Assembly: GCA_037447655.1 (NCBI GenBank)
Contig: JBBHKE010001596.1
Span: 1-50,000, forward strand
Reading direction: 5' to 3'
Length of the DNA: 50,000 nucleotides
DNA from: Zygnema cylindricum
Taxonomy: Eukaryota > Streptophyta > Zygnematophyceae > Zygnematales > Zygnemataceae
Shown here: positions 1 through 11,049 of the stretch, piece after piece
How the letters are laid out: each line of letters begins with the position of its first letter
How positions within the stretch are numbered: position 1 is the first letter of the stretch
Translations under genes and position numbers: made by a program
Notes under the pieces: generated by a model
What the model saw: only the letters and a program-made list of their open reading frames with translations
Told to the model about the DNA's origin: nothing
Databases searched by the model: none

Positions 1-2501
1 CAATAGGCATATTGTGTGGTCGTACGGACACCTACTTTTGAACTATGGAAAAAACACAAATCAAAGACGAAATCGACTCCATCGTGGCATCGTTATCGTC
101 CATTTATTCGTGAGTTAAATAGGGTTAAGTGCCGTTTAAAATACTTCAAACAAATCAGCTTCGCCAAGTCTGATTGGTCTCTCGCTTGGCTTCACGATCT
201 TCTTTCCCTCCCAACCTCTCCGCATAACCTCTCTTCGTCCCCGTCAATCTCGAAACTTTGTCAAATAACCCACACCCCCAAATCCTTCCCACCGTTGAAA
301 CAACCAGCAGTGGTCTTCAATCCTTTCCTCAAACCATCCATCTTTATCAAGCATAACGCCTTCCTTTCGAATCTCTCCTCTTATTGTCTATTCCAATATT
401 CAACCCCTTACTACCCCTCTCTTCATTCTCGACCGACCCTAAACCATGGTCCATTTGTTAAGAGCGTGTAGTTATGAAAAATCAAACGTTATATAACAGA
501 TTGTGAGGCATTTTACGGGTTAGTGTTTTTTTTACTTGTGTAAAATAGTGTAAAGATAAACTTGCAGCTATGTAAAATTGTCAAAAATGCATCAATCGTT
601 AATAATGTAAAAGCATGATTTTGCGCCGTCGTTAAAATGTTTGAAAACATATCTTTTCATAAACTTTAAAAACAAATGAGTGTAAAATTATCTAATGTTA
701 CATTCTACATGTATGCAAACATGTTTATACATATTAATTAGAGAAACTTTTTTTTCATTCATATAAAATGTACAATGACTTCAAATGGGAAAAGGTAAAG
801 AGGCAATATGATAAGGTATTCCATGTTAAGACCGACACTTTGAGTGCATTATACAATTTTTGAAGTTGGAAAACAAACAACAATTTTATTCGCTCTTTGC
901 TCATTTATAAGCATTACATATCATAGTCCTATTCATTCTTTAGTTTCTTATAGTTTTTTAAATCATAAAACAAAAATCAAAATCAAACAAAAAATTTCAA
1001 AGCACCTCAATGTCAATCAACAAATCAACTCTCTCGTGATTCGTTTAGCCCATGAAAACAAAATTGAGAAAAACAAAAAGAAACACAATAAAAAACCAAC
1101 CATTTATTCGTTGTAACAGTTTTTAAATATATGTTAAAAACCATTTATTACATTGTTTCCTTATGGTTTTCATTTGTTATTCTAAAAAAACTACCGTTAA
1201 AAAGATAAAAAGGAAGACGAAAAATGAACAACACAATGAGACAGATAGACCCTCGGGTAGTTTTGTTCAGACCTCTGATAAATATGTATCTTTTTTAAAG
1301 CACTCTATGGTGTGTAAATGTACAAATTTATGTATCTACCGTGGATCAATATGAGTACAAACAATCGAATGGTATTATTCATCCTAGTTTGTGTTTAATG
1401 GCCTAACGCATATCGAACACTTGTTTAGATACACATTCACTTTGTCTAGTCGTTCAAATATGTGTTCACGTAGTCGACAATTAAACAAATGAGAATAGGT
1501 TTCCCCTATTTCCCTTGCATTCTAGGATTGAGTGGATTTTCACGTGTTGACGCCATTCACTTTCCCGAGTCGACGTCATTATCTAGCAGGTTTTTTTTTT
1601 TTTATTCTAAACTAAATAAGTAATTTTTGAATGGACGGTTTCAATATTAATGTAAACGTAAAAACAATATTGTATTTTTTTTGTTAGGTTTGAGGATCAT
1701 AATTTAAAGGCAATGATATACAGTTATTACCAGTAATGATGGAGATTCATCATGCGAAAAGTGAGGTTATTTACAAAATTTCGTACTTTATCGTACCATG
1801 TAATATTGTTTTGTTTTTTTTAACAACGTTACAAAAAAATCCGATGTGATTCTCGAAGGGTCTCGACGAAACATTGACTGTTAAATAATATTTGGGTATT
1901 CATCCGCGAAAAAGCTCTTTCCATCCGCCTCCGTAATGGAATACCCACCTTAGGGAGCGTGTTGAATCGCTACATTTGGATGATATAAACTCGTGCGACG
2001 ATGGACTATCACCAGATGTTTCACACGTCGCAATTACCATGTGCCTTTTGACAAAGTGGACGCGAATCCAACAATTTCCATCAAAATTCATTGCCGTAAC
2101 ATATCTTGTCACTCTATTTTTGTCTTCCATTCCACTCAGTGGTTTCGCGCACATTGAGTGATTTTTTTTTAAAAGACTAGGCTCTAATGCTTTTTTTTTC
2201 TTTCAAATTTGTGGTTTTCCACGTTTTGAGATTTTTTTAAGAAAGACAAGGTTGAAAAAGCATGCGCTCAAAATGATATAGCCTCTTTGAAAAAACGGAA
2301 GTTAGAATTGCATAATAACATTGCATGCGTATGTGGTGTAGTGAGATAGCACGAAAGTACAATTTTTTCATTAAAATTGGTCGATTTGAAAAATCTATCA
2401 CGATTGATAATACGATCTTTAACTTACATAGCACAACAAAAATCAAGAGAAGTACCTTTGAAAACAATACCCGATGACACTAAGTCCTCAATATTGCAAC
2501 T
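1..2501. other. AT-rich intergenic DNA, no gene recognised
   Basis: This stretch is AT-rich with homopolymer runs and many stops in all frames. The longest open frame (16-471, +, 151 codons) is rich in Ser, Pro and Leu, shows no domain I recognise, and probably arises by chance from a C/T-rich tract. I see no transposon ends except that a repeated module starts at about 2502. One short coding-like fragment (1937-2161) is listed separately. Confidence 0.6.
1937..2161 (+). pseudogene. Fragment of an unknown dispersed coding repeat (RVESLHL family)
   Basis: The + frame after the TAA at 1934-1936 reads through to a stop just after 2161 and contains RVESLHLDDINSCDDG, then HVA, then TKWTRI. The same series of residues (RVESLHLEDVDWCHDG, HVA, TMWTGI) occurs at 39718-39840. 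Conserved amino-acid spacing despite DNA divergence suggests both derive from one coding sequence. There is no good start codon; the frame is open only from the upstream stop. I do not recognise the family. It could be part of a transposon-encoded protein or of a host multigene family. No function is claimed. Confidence 0.45.
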
Positions 2502-2705
2502 GTAGAAATTAATGGTTCCTTTCAGTATTTTCTAGGTCTAAAATGAATTTCAGAAAATAAGCCGAGGCAGTCTGCCTCTAACTCCTCACTTCAACTCCCA
2601 CACTTGTCGCAGTCATTAAAAGTTGGAGAGGGAGTTATAACCATGGCTGCTTATGCTATCTAGAGGAAGACAGGCAGTAGATGGGTTGATTTACCAAAAA
2701 TGGTG
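2502..2705 (-). repeat. SINE-like / LTR 5'-terminal module lacking its tRNA-like head
   Basis: The segment starts TGTAGAAATTAATGG and carries the landmarks TTTTCTAGGTCTAAA, TGCCTC, CACACTTGT and CCATGGCTGC in the same order as the first 190 bp of the copia LTRs at 19391, 24300, 30424 and 35290. Here it is followed not by the tRNA-like block and copia LTR body but by the unrelated gypsy LTR body. If the module is a tRNA-derived SINE running on the - strand, this copy is 5'-truncated, the usual outcome of target-primed insertion. Alternatively it is the 5' terminus of the gypsy LTR itself. The strand given is that of the tRNA-like promoter in the complete copies. Confidence 0.55.
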
Positions 2706-2711
2706 TAAAGC

Positions 2712-3892
2712 TCGTGTGCATTTTCGGCACATTTAGACTCCCAAAAGTCCCAAGGCCTCGTTCCACCTTGTACGGACTCTAGCGTATGGAGAAAGGGGGG
2801 GGGGACAACCCGTCGGATCAAAACTTTGTATTTTTACCATGGAGTACAACGCACTTTAGTTCACCTTAAACGGAGGTCGGACTGCGGAGTTAGTCCGGTG
2901 CAAAGGTGGCAGCTCCATTACATGGCATCCGTTCTGTGTAGCTCTAGCGGAGGGGTACATTGTGGAACGGCACGCAGCCTTTAAGATTGTCCCGTAGATC
3001 TTGCTGTTAGCTGTCAGTAGGATGTTAGTTTGGGTCCAACCGACTGGCAGAGCATTTATGACACCGGGTCAAAGTTAGGCGTTTCACGTCAAATCAGGAC
3101 TTCGTTGCCCACTAGTGTACAACAGGAGGACTTGTGGCTGTGATTCCAACCGGAACCAGTCGCCTAACTTTTTGCCCTGAGTGTAGTACAGTCTGTTTTG
3201 CCTTATGTCCGTGCGATAACAATTGGTGGCCGCTGATTGGCTTTTGGAAGTGCTTTGACTTTGGCACTTGCAATAGGACAAACTTTGGTTGTATAAGGCA
3301 CTTGGGGCCGAAGGAGACAGGTTGCTTTTTCGGTATTGTCTCTTGAGAAAACCCCCAGAGAATTAAATCAACCTTTTTGTTGGAGAACAGTTGCATTGTG
3401 TTGTTGACTCTTTTGCCATCTTTGTTTTCGATTGTCTTTTGTGGAGACCGTAGCTCGGGTGGGTGGTTGGCACTATTCTCTCTTTGAGTGGTTTGGACTT
3501 TCGCTATTTGAAACTTAGAAGAGTCTTCTCGGATCCGTATTGCGGAACCGAGGGTGATAGAGACTCATACCTATCTTTGGGGCCATTGGGAGAGTTTCCT
3601 TCTTCTGAGTTTGGTCATCTTTGCACTCCGGGGTATGTTTGATTGCTTCACCATTATTATTTACCTATATCTTATCTCGAACCTCTGGGGCAAGGTGATA
3701 TTGTTGAATATGAGAGAGCTTATAATTGTTATATCTATATTCATGCGTGGAAGTTTTTGCACACTTTTGTGGTCATCTTTGGTTTTTGTCCGGAATTCTT
3801 GGGGGCCGGATCGAACAACCCTCAGTTCCTCCCTATTCTTTGGAGAGTGGTCGGGAGTGTAGAACTTAGTGAGCTTCAGGCATAAAAACACA
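2712..3892 (+). repeat. LTR body of gypsy element A (5' LTR)
   Basis: About 1.18 kb that aligns, reverse-complemented, with 9297-8137. Shared landmarks are AAGCTCGTGTGCAT at the start, a poly-G run near 2795, and GCTTC-GGCA-AAAA-CACA at the 3' end, so the LTR ends in CA at about 3892. Chance ORFs inside it (for example 3084-3281 on - and 3554-3862 on +) are mirrored in the other copy because the DNA is repeated; I do not regard them as genes. I see no convincing primer-binding site directly after the end. Confidence 0.75.
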
Positions 3893-3979
3893 GTACTGAA
3901 AAAACAACTGTCCCCTTTTGTTTAAGAGGATGGCTGTTTAGGGTGGTGGACTTTATCAGAGAGACTTAGCTCATCTGCT

Positions 3980-6900
3980 CCTGTAAGTCATGGCGGAGGA
4001 GAATCTCAGGATAGGGATCCTTCTGGTGTCATTCCGGAAGAACAGGAGAGACAAGAAGCGGTAGTACAAGAGGAAAAGTCACAGGTGTTTGAGGAAGAAG
4101 TCCCTTTCACCTCAGCTTTGAACATTGAACATTTTCTTACGGGAATGATGCCCGAGCCGGTTGTAGTTGAGACTCCTCCGAGGCAGACAAAGAGGTAACC
4201 CTCACCTCCACCTCCTCTGGTCTTTTCCCCTGAAAACTTTTCGACGTTGTCCGAGGCTGCCAGGGCTAGTGCTACGGAGAAGGTAAAAAGACAGACTTTT
4301 GCTCCCCAATCTCGTAGGAAGGGTTTGGCTCATAAGGAAGCGGTCTCAGGCCACCCTCCCAAGGTTGTACGTTACACCAGATCCAAGGCTCCGATAGTGG
4401 AGACATATATGGACCCGGAACTGTTGTCGGATCGTAATAGACCGGGTCCTAGGGAGATTCTATCCCTTCACAATATCCATGAGTTGAAGGTTAAGAAAGA
4501 GTTGGTGCAGCGGGTTGCCAGAAGCGACCGAGCCCAGATTATACGCCCAGTGGGAGGAGCAGTGGAGATCTTGAGTAGCTCGTCCGAGAGTGGCTCACCC
4601 ATCTCAGCCCGAGAGCAACCGGTGATGCCGTCTGCTACCCAGCAACAGCCCACCTTATCTCAGGAAACTGCCACCAGTAGACTTTCTAGGTGCAGAGCAA
4701 ATTCTCGGGGCCGCACCAAGGAAAGAAGTAGCAAGCGGAAGTTACCCGAGCCTCAGAGAAAATTTCGGTTCAACCATCAGGACAGCAAAGGTCGATTTGC
4801 TCCCCTAGTCAAAGAAAAGCAGTTCTTTCCTTCTGCCTCAATTTCCCCAAGTTCTATGTCTCCTTCCGAGCTAGTTGTCTGACCATCCAAAGGACTATGG
4901 CGTTCAAGGCCTACGGACCTCGAGGTACCCGGTTTGGTGATTTCGGATCTCTCGGGTGTGGTGAGCAACACCCAGAAATTGGTTGAGATCCTGCGATCAC
5001 AGGATAAGGCTAGAACCCGTCACAATAGATTGGGATGCTCTTGAAGAGGAAAGGAAGAAAGCATTGGAACATGATGTGATCCTGATACGAGAAGGTAGAC
5101 GGAGATCTGAGGGAATCCTTAGTGGACAGGTAGCTCCTCCTCGTAAAACAGGTCCCGCGACGGAGGTACAACCTCTGGATGAGGCAACTCTTCCTGTCAC
5201 GCGAGATCCTAAGACTTCCCAAGCACCGAGACCAGAATCTCCTTTTCAGCGGGAAGGGGAGAAAACAACAAGTCCTAACAAAGAGGGGTTGGGTGCAGAT
5301 TTGCCGAGTAATCTGATAGCCGCAGCTACTGCTCTCCCTACCTTTGTCTCCGTCGCGGGATCTTCCACCGTGGAGGCTGTGGTGCAGTTACAACCCGACC
5401 GGAGACTACACATTTCCCTTGGACTGACCACTCCTCCTCCATCACCCCCTCACTCCTCTTTCCTCTCGCCATCCATCTTTCCCCGGGAGCAGTCCGGGGG
5501 TCACCAAGTTCACTGCGCCACACCCATGAACCCGATGTCTTCGCCTCACTCTGAGGCGCCGCCATCCTCAGATTCCGGGAACTCCACCCGAGGATTCGAG
5601 GCTGACAGGCAGAACTCGCTTCAGGAAGCGATCACTTTCTCCTCCAAGCTTCCGATCATCACCCTCTCCGTAGCCATCCATTCCACAGGAACCTGGTCTC
5701 GTCTTCATACCATTAAGAGGAAGTTCTCCGGAAAAACAGCGCCTCTCCGGATATAGAGACGTGACTATCACGCTTTTCAAGGACCGGACCTTCCTCGGTG
5801 GGGACATTTGCTAGTATAACCGCCTTTCCTATTGGAGGAGGGACTGGTTCAGATCTCGAGGTAGCACATCTTGGAGCATTCTCACTGGCTCAATTTGTCA
5901 GCCCGACCGGACAGGCATCACCAAGGTTCCCCAATCTTACCGAAGAAGAAAGGAGATTGGGAGACATCCGGATCTTCACCTGGGACAACTTCGGAATTGC
6001 TTTCTCTGATTTGGAACTGCTGTGGAAATCCTTCACGCAGTCGGAAATCAACAAATACAGGGGGGGGGGCATCCCAGCAGATTTTGAAAAAACCCTAATC
6101 CCAATGATGGTAAATTATCTAGTACGAGGAGCTTTGGCAGACTATAAGGAGCGTCAACTTTTGTTGATGGCTCTAAGCATCAAAATATCGGATCTGGTTC
6201 TGGACACCGAGGCTCTTCAGGCAGCGGCCGACCTGGCTGTTGCCGCCGCAGCTCGTGTTACCCCACTTTCACCATGAACATGAAACTACATGCCCAAGGC
6301 AGGGCCTATGTCAACCACCTGCAGGCCGTCCAGGCCGCTGAGGCAGCCACCCGGATGGTCGCCAACCCGAATCCCTACAGCACTGTTCTGGACGCATGGA
6401 GACTCTTTTACATAGAAAGGAACGAAACTGCAACTATGGAGTTTACAGACTTTTGCTGTTTGAAGAATGAAACCCCTTAGACGCTGTTCAATCGCCTCTC
6501 CAGCCTCTGCCAGAAGACCAAATTGTCCACCATTGATACCTCGGCTATGGCCACTAAGTATTATGTCGCTGTTCGAAATTCGTTCGAGCCAACAGGACAG
6601 GCAGCTCTTGACAATTAGAGTGCCAGTCAGGCCATTCGCGACCGTATTCCCACTGCTCGAGAAATCTCATTGGCCGCCATGAAAATGTATGATCATTTTG
6701 TGCACAGCGAAGCAAGAGAAAAGGATGTTAACCGGAAATCAAGAGCCAACTTTGCAGGTTTCGCAAAGGAATCATCTCTCAACCAAGAGGAGCAGACCGA
6801 ACTTCAAGCTTTGGGGAAGCTTAAGGGGAAACAAGAATTTGACAGAAAACCTGAACTTGCAATGGGCGCGAAAGAAAGAGCTTACCTTTACAATTGTCTA

Positions 6901-7203
6901 AACTGCAACCAAACCGGTCACGGGTGGAAACGATGTCCAAGGAAGATCAACCCAGAACTCGCTATCAAGCAAAAGGAGTTTGAGAAAGAACGTGAAGAAC
7001 GTACCCGAATGCAGCAAGAACGCAAGCAAGGAGGAGGAGGAGGAGACCGCACGCTAGTCAACAAAGACACCTATAAACCTACTCCACGGTCTGAAACCGC
7101 TAAAATGTCTCAATCCCAGTTGAGACAAATTAGACTTCCTAAATTTGATGATGCTCAGATCTCAAACGAGCTAAGGGAAAGTATACCATCAGGTCAAATG
7201 TAG
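3980..7203 (+). pseudogene. gag: Degenerate gypsy gag polyprotein with CCHC zinc knuckle
   Basis: A single long gag can be followed through several frames. Roughly 3990-4882 and on to about 5015 is open except for TAA near 4197 and TGA at 4880; the frame then shifts to 4983-5756, to 5798-6277 and to 6274-7203, the last with TAG at 6478 and another near 6613. The N-terminal half is Pro/Ser/Glu-rich and basic, probably disordered. The part from about 5800 to 6680 is predicted helical and is the likely capsid region. A zinc knuckle CLNCNQTGHGWKRC (CX2CX4HX4C) lies at about 6896-6937, followed by a charged Glu/Arg/Lys tail. Role in the family: packages element RNA into virus-like particles. At roughly 1,070 codons it is long for a plant gypsy gag. 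Clearly non-functional. Confidence 0.75.
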
Positions 7204-7718
7204 AGTGGGTTCATGGGCCATAAGAAGGACAATGTTTCGAAAATGTAGTCCCAAAGGAGATGTTGCAATAAACCTTGTTCGCGGAGAAGGGGAAACAACT
7301 ATTAATCCTTCTTCCATTACAACTTTGTATCCCCTCGGGATTAAGGATCTCCAGATGAAAGCCAATCGTTACATCCATTAGCACTGAGCACATTATTTCA
7401 CCATGCAAAGTCGCTTCTTCGCTGCCCTAACACCACGCTTTCTTCCAAAACCAAAAACAAAACAAAGTTTTTAAAATTTGCATGCATTTAGGCCAGCTAC
7501 GGAGGGTGAAGATGATGATAAACTAATGGTTTTGGAATATGGAGCGCCGAAAACTTCATCCTGCCCACTTGTCACCGGCGGAACCGTTAGTGTAGGGAGA
7601 CAGCAGCAACTCCTCTGGCTACAACGTCCCCAAAGAGGGAGAAACAGCCGTGGAACCACAGGACTACGTTCTGGCCGGGTTCCTTATCCTTACACCGTGG
7701 CGTCCTTCCAACAATGAT
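7204..7718 (+). other. Decayed sequence downstream of gag A
   Basis: No open frame of note continues from gag. Short stretches in + frames look coding-like but are interrupted every 20-40 codons. This is where a protease would be expected in an intact element; I could not find an Asp-Thr/Ser-Gly motif or any block matching the protease of element B. Open frames on the - strand here look like shadows. Confidence 0.4.
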
Positions 7719-8116
7719 ATTGACTGGCCACGAAACTTCATCCGCTCGCCGAAGAAAATCCTCTGCAACCCTCAAACAGATTAGGGAATGGTTTGAAAGA
7801 TACTTTGTCGAGAGATTCACCAAACCGCCATGACACCTCACAACAAATTTTAAAGTGCAAAGTGAGGAAGAATGGGAGACAAAGAAATTTGAGGACGCTG
7901 ACTCACCACTTCTCATCCCAAAGCTCGCCTCTTTCTCCAAAGCCACGTGAAATGCTTAATTTGATGCTCACGACCGACGCATCGCCAAGACGCTTAGCCT
8001 CCCACAATATCTCGAAGAAACCCTCATTCAAGCAGGGGAAGATTCACACCAGAGAGATAGGGTCTGCATAGTTGGCTCCAAACAGATCTTCATGTCAGTG
8101 GAACCAAAATCTTCTA
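7719..8116 (+). pseudogene. Decayed coding remnant of unknown product
   Basis: One + frame stays largely open for about 130 codons with three stops (near 7832, 7949 and 7958). It has a strongly polar, protein-like composition, including REWFERYFVERFTKPP near the start and SLPQYLEETLIQAG further on. It ends about 20 bp before the inverted LTR of element B. I do not recognise the family. It may be a lineage-specific segment of the gypsy polyprotein between gag and protease, or an unrelated remnant. No function is assigned. Confidence 0.35.
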
Positions 8117-8136
8117 TAGCGGATAGAGATTATAAG

Positions 8137-9514
8137 TGTGCTTTTCTGCCGGAAGCTCACTAAGTGCTACACTCCCGACCACTCTCCAAAAAATAGGGAG
8201 GAACTGAGGGTCGTCCGATTCGGCCCGCAAGAATTCCGGAAAAAATCCAAAGATGACCACAAAAGTGTGCAAAGAACTCCCACGCAGAAATATAGAAATA
8301 ACAATTATAGGCACTCTTAGATTAAACAATATCACCTTGCCCCAGAGAATGGAGATAAGTTATAAGTAAATAATAATGGTGAAACAAGCAATCATACCCC
8401 GGAGTGCAATGATGACCAAAATCAGAAGAAGGAAACTCTCCCAATGGTCCCGAAGACAGGTATGAGTCTCCCTCATCCTCGGTTCCACAATACGGATCCG
8501 ACAAGATTCTTCTAAGTTTCAAACAACGAAAGTCCAAACCGCCCAAAGAGAAAATAGTGCCAACCACCCACTCGAGCTTTGGTCTCCACAAAAGACAATC
8601 CAAAACAAAGATGGCAATAGAGTCAACGACACAATGTAACAGTTCTCCAACAGAAAGGTTGATTTAATTCTCTGGGGATTTTCTTAGGAGACAATACCGA
8701 AAAAGCAACCTGTCTCCTTCGGCCCCAAGTGCCTTATACAACCAAAGTTTGTCCTATTGCAAGTGCCAAAGTCAAATCAATTCCAAAAGCCAATCAGCGG
8801 CCACCAATTGTTATCGCACGGACATAAGACAAAACAAACTGTACTACATTCAAGGCAAAAAGTTAAGCGACTGGTTCCGGTTGGAATCACAACCACAGGT
8901 CCTCCTATTGTACACTAGTGCGCAAAGAAGTCCTAAATTGACGTGAAACGCCTAACTTTGACCCGGTGTCATAAATGCTCTGCCAGTCGGTTGGACACAA
9001 AATAACATCCTACTGACAGCTAATAGTAAGATCTACGGGACAATCTTAAAGGTTGCGTACCGTTCCACAATGTACCCCTCTGCTAGAGGTACCCAGAACA
9101 AATGCCATGTAATGGATCCCCCACCTTTGCACCAAACTAACTCCGTAGTCCGACCTCCGTTTAAGGTCAACTAAAGTGCGTTGTGCTCCATGGTAAAAAT
9201 ACAAAGTTTTGATCCGACGGGTCGTCCGCCCCCCCTTTCTCCGTACGGTGGAGTCCGTACAAGGTGGAATGAGGCCGTGGGACTTCTACGAGTGCAAATG
9301 TGCCGAAGATGCACACGAGCTTGACAGCTGTCGAACGTGCCTGGTGACCGTAAGGTTCAGGTAAGATGTCCTATGAGGTATGCATGAGAGACCTGCCATC
9401 CACCCCAAATGTTGATGATTCCCTGCACCCGTGACCATGCCCTTCTTTGTCTTTCCCCCCGAGTGATATGCATAGGTGTAATGATGAATGGAGCAAAGAA
9501 AAAAGAGTACTGAT
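8137..9514 (-). repeat. 3' LTR of gypsy element B
   Basis: On the - strand the LTR body (9297 to 8137) matches the LTR of element A. Its start, about 9514, is set by the G-rich polypurine tract just upstream, and its 3' end CA by the end of similarity at 8137. The first 200 bp (9514 to about 9300) do not match element A but match, inverted, 14616-14795. Length is about 1.38 kb. No clear TG dinucleotide sits at the proposed 5' end, so that boundary is provisional. Confidence 0.7.
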
Positions 9515-9533
9515 CCCCCCCCCCCTCTTTGTC
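9515..9533 (-). other. Polypurine tract of gypsy element B
   Basis: On the - strand GACAAAG is followed by a run of about ten or more G, directly before the proposed LTR start. Such a purine run primes plus-strand DNA synthesis in LTR elements. It lies about 30 bp after the end of the integrase/PHD reading frame, as expected. Confidence 0.6.
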
Positions 9534-9559
9534 TTGAGTGACTAAAAGGTTTAGACAAA

Positions 9560-10012
9560 TTATTCGCCAAATTCGGAGTCCCCACAGAACCACGGATTTG
9601 TGGGTTGAGAGTGGGGCTCCCAATTCAGTGGTAGGCAGCTGTAATGCCACCCTTGGTGACAACGTTCACACACCAACAATAGGTCGGGTACGGGAGACAC
9701 ATTGCATGTAGAAGAACAGGATGGTGGGTCTGCAAAGTAAGTGAGGTGGAAAGTTGGTTTGTCCTCTAACCCTCGTAGATGGCAACGGGCCACATTGATG
9801 TGATTCTCTTTAATTTTGCGGCCATCATTCCCTTCCAAAGTAAGAACCCCTTTGTTTGAAACATCCACTATCTTCAGAATTACTCGTCCTGTCGAAATGT
9901 CCAAAGTATCTTTCTTTTGTTGCATGCGATACACAAAAACCTCAGGCACGAATCGTCGTTGCCGAGGAACATAATTGCCGCTCCGGCGTTGGGAATACCA
10001 AGGTGATCCCTG
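9560..10012 (-). pseudogene. Integrase C-terminal domain fused to a PHD-like zinc finger
   Basis: The 9949-9560 frame (129 codons, open upstream to about 10010) begins with a small beta-type module, GRVILKIVDVSNKGVLTLEG then ENHINVARCHL, resembling the DNA-binding GPY/F-type end of gypsy integrases. It is followed by a cysteine/histidine cluster at residues 78-125: C78, C82, C94, C97, H102, C105, Trp120, C122. The block LLVCERCHQGWHYSCL is typical of PHD fingers (C4HC3), which usually bind histone H3 tails. The first pair is CX3C rather than CX2C, and the last ligand is Ser125 instead of Cys, so zinc binding is probably impaired in this copy. The frame ends about 30 bp before the polypurine tract. 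It may guide integration to marked chromatin, in place of the chromodomain of other gypsy elements. Confidence 0.65.
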
Positions 10013-10014
10013 TG

Positions 10015-11037
10015 CTAAGCAGCCTGTAAATTGCCCATAGCCAGAGGTATTTCCCAGTGAAATACCTTGGCCCTGTCGGCAATCAATTTTTTGACTGTTC
10101 CCTGGTTGTCCATCTCAGGAAGTACAACCGCCTGAGCCGATATAGCCCCTGGTAAGATGGAATGTCGGCCGAAGAGAATGAAATAATGGCCGTAGGAGTG
10201 GAGAGATGATTGCCGACTGAACTTGTATCCCATAGCAATCCAAGGCACCCGTCTGTCCCATTCCGCCAAATCATCTTCCACTGCATTTTTCCGCAGTGAC
10301 CGCGTCACTGTCTGTACGCACCTCTCGGCCAAGCTGTCGACTTGGGGGTGGTCTCGGTTGGTCAGCCGATGGTCTATGAGGCAATGCGCCTGTAGGTCAG
10401 AGAATTCACCGGTGAACTCGGACCCCTGATCCGTTAGCACCTCAGCTGGTGCTCCGAATTGAGACAACACTCTTTGCAAGAATGCGTCCGCCATTGCTTT
10501 GGACTCCTTCCGGGGAAGTACCACCAATTCGATCCATTTAGAGAAGTGCTCAATCATGACCCGGACAAAAAGGTTTCCCATTCATCTAGTGGGAAGTGGT
10601 CCCAGCAGGTCCAGTGACCATCTATAAAACATCCCCCGGATGGGGAGGGAGTGAAGTTCTGTCCCATCCTTTTTGTCAAAAGCAGCTTTAACCCGGTCAC
10701 AGGAAGGACACGTTTGCACCACACGATTGACCTAGGTCCGCAACCCATGCTAGTAGTACGACCCTTTCACCAGTGAGGTAGTCCGTTTTTGCACGAAATG
10801 CCCGCATTGCTGGTGAAGCCGAAAAATAAGTGTTTCATGATCTGCCGGAGGAGGAACCACTTTCCTCGTCCCATCGACCCATTTCCAAAGAAGAATGCCT
10901 CTTTCCCATTTGTACGCCGCCATTCCGTTTCTGAACATGGGACAACTAAATTTTGGCAAGGTGAGGAAGAGGGGAACCCTTCTGGATAGACTGGAGGGAA
11001 TCGGCATCATTCCAAATATCTTTGCGGCTAGCTCCAA
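10015..11037 (-). pseudogene. int: Gypsy integrase (zinc-binding and catalytic core)
   Basis: The frame 11037-10750 ends with the zinc-binding region of integrase (FRLHQQCGHFVQKRTTSLV). After a frame change the catalytic core follows: WSLDLLGPLP holds the first Asp, VLTDQGSEF the second, and DSLAERCVQT the Glu of the D,D,E triad. All three are therefore still present. An in-frame TGA interrupts the core just after LLGPLPTR (about 10582), and the sequence is split by frameshifts around 10750. In this family the enzyme joins element DNA to host DNA. It lies directly upstream of the PHD-bearing tail and downstream of RNase H. Confidence 0.8.
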
Positions 11038-11049
11038 TGGGAGCCTGCC

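Larger units (their letters stand above)
2502..8136 (+). mobile_element. Ty3/gypsy element A, 5' half (LTR plus gag)
   Basis: A + strand LTR is followed by a long, broken gag with a zinc knuckle. No protease, RT or integrase follows on this strand; the sequence decays and then runs into an oppositely oriented copy of the same LTR at 8137. A is therefore a gypsy copy lacking pol. It belongs to the same family as element B (LTR bodies align in inverted orientation), so A supplies the gag that B lacks and B supplies the pol that A lacks. The left boundary is uncertain because the first 200 bp are a module also found in copia LTRs. Confidence 0.7.

Noticed and set aside
16-471. 151-codon open frame at the left edge
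   Set aside because: Ser/Pro/Leu-rich translation of a C/T-rich tract, no domain, no second copy or leader features.
3084-3396. Open frames on both strands, conserved with 8749-8946
   Set aside because: Conservation is explained by the inverted LTR copies; reading frames lie in non-coding LTR DNA and have no domain.
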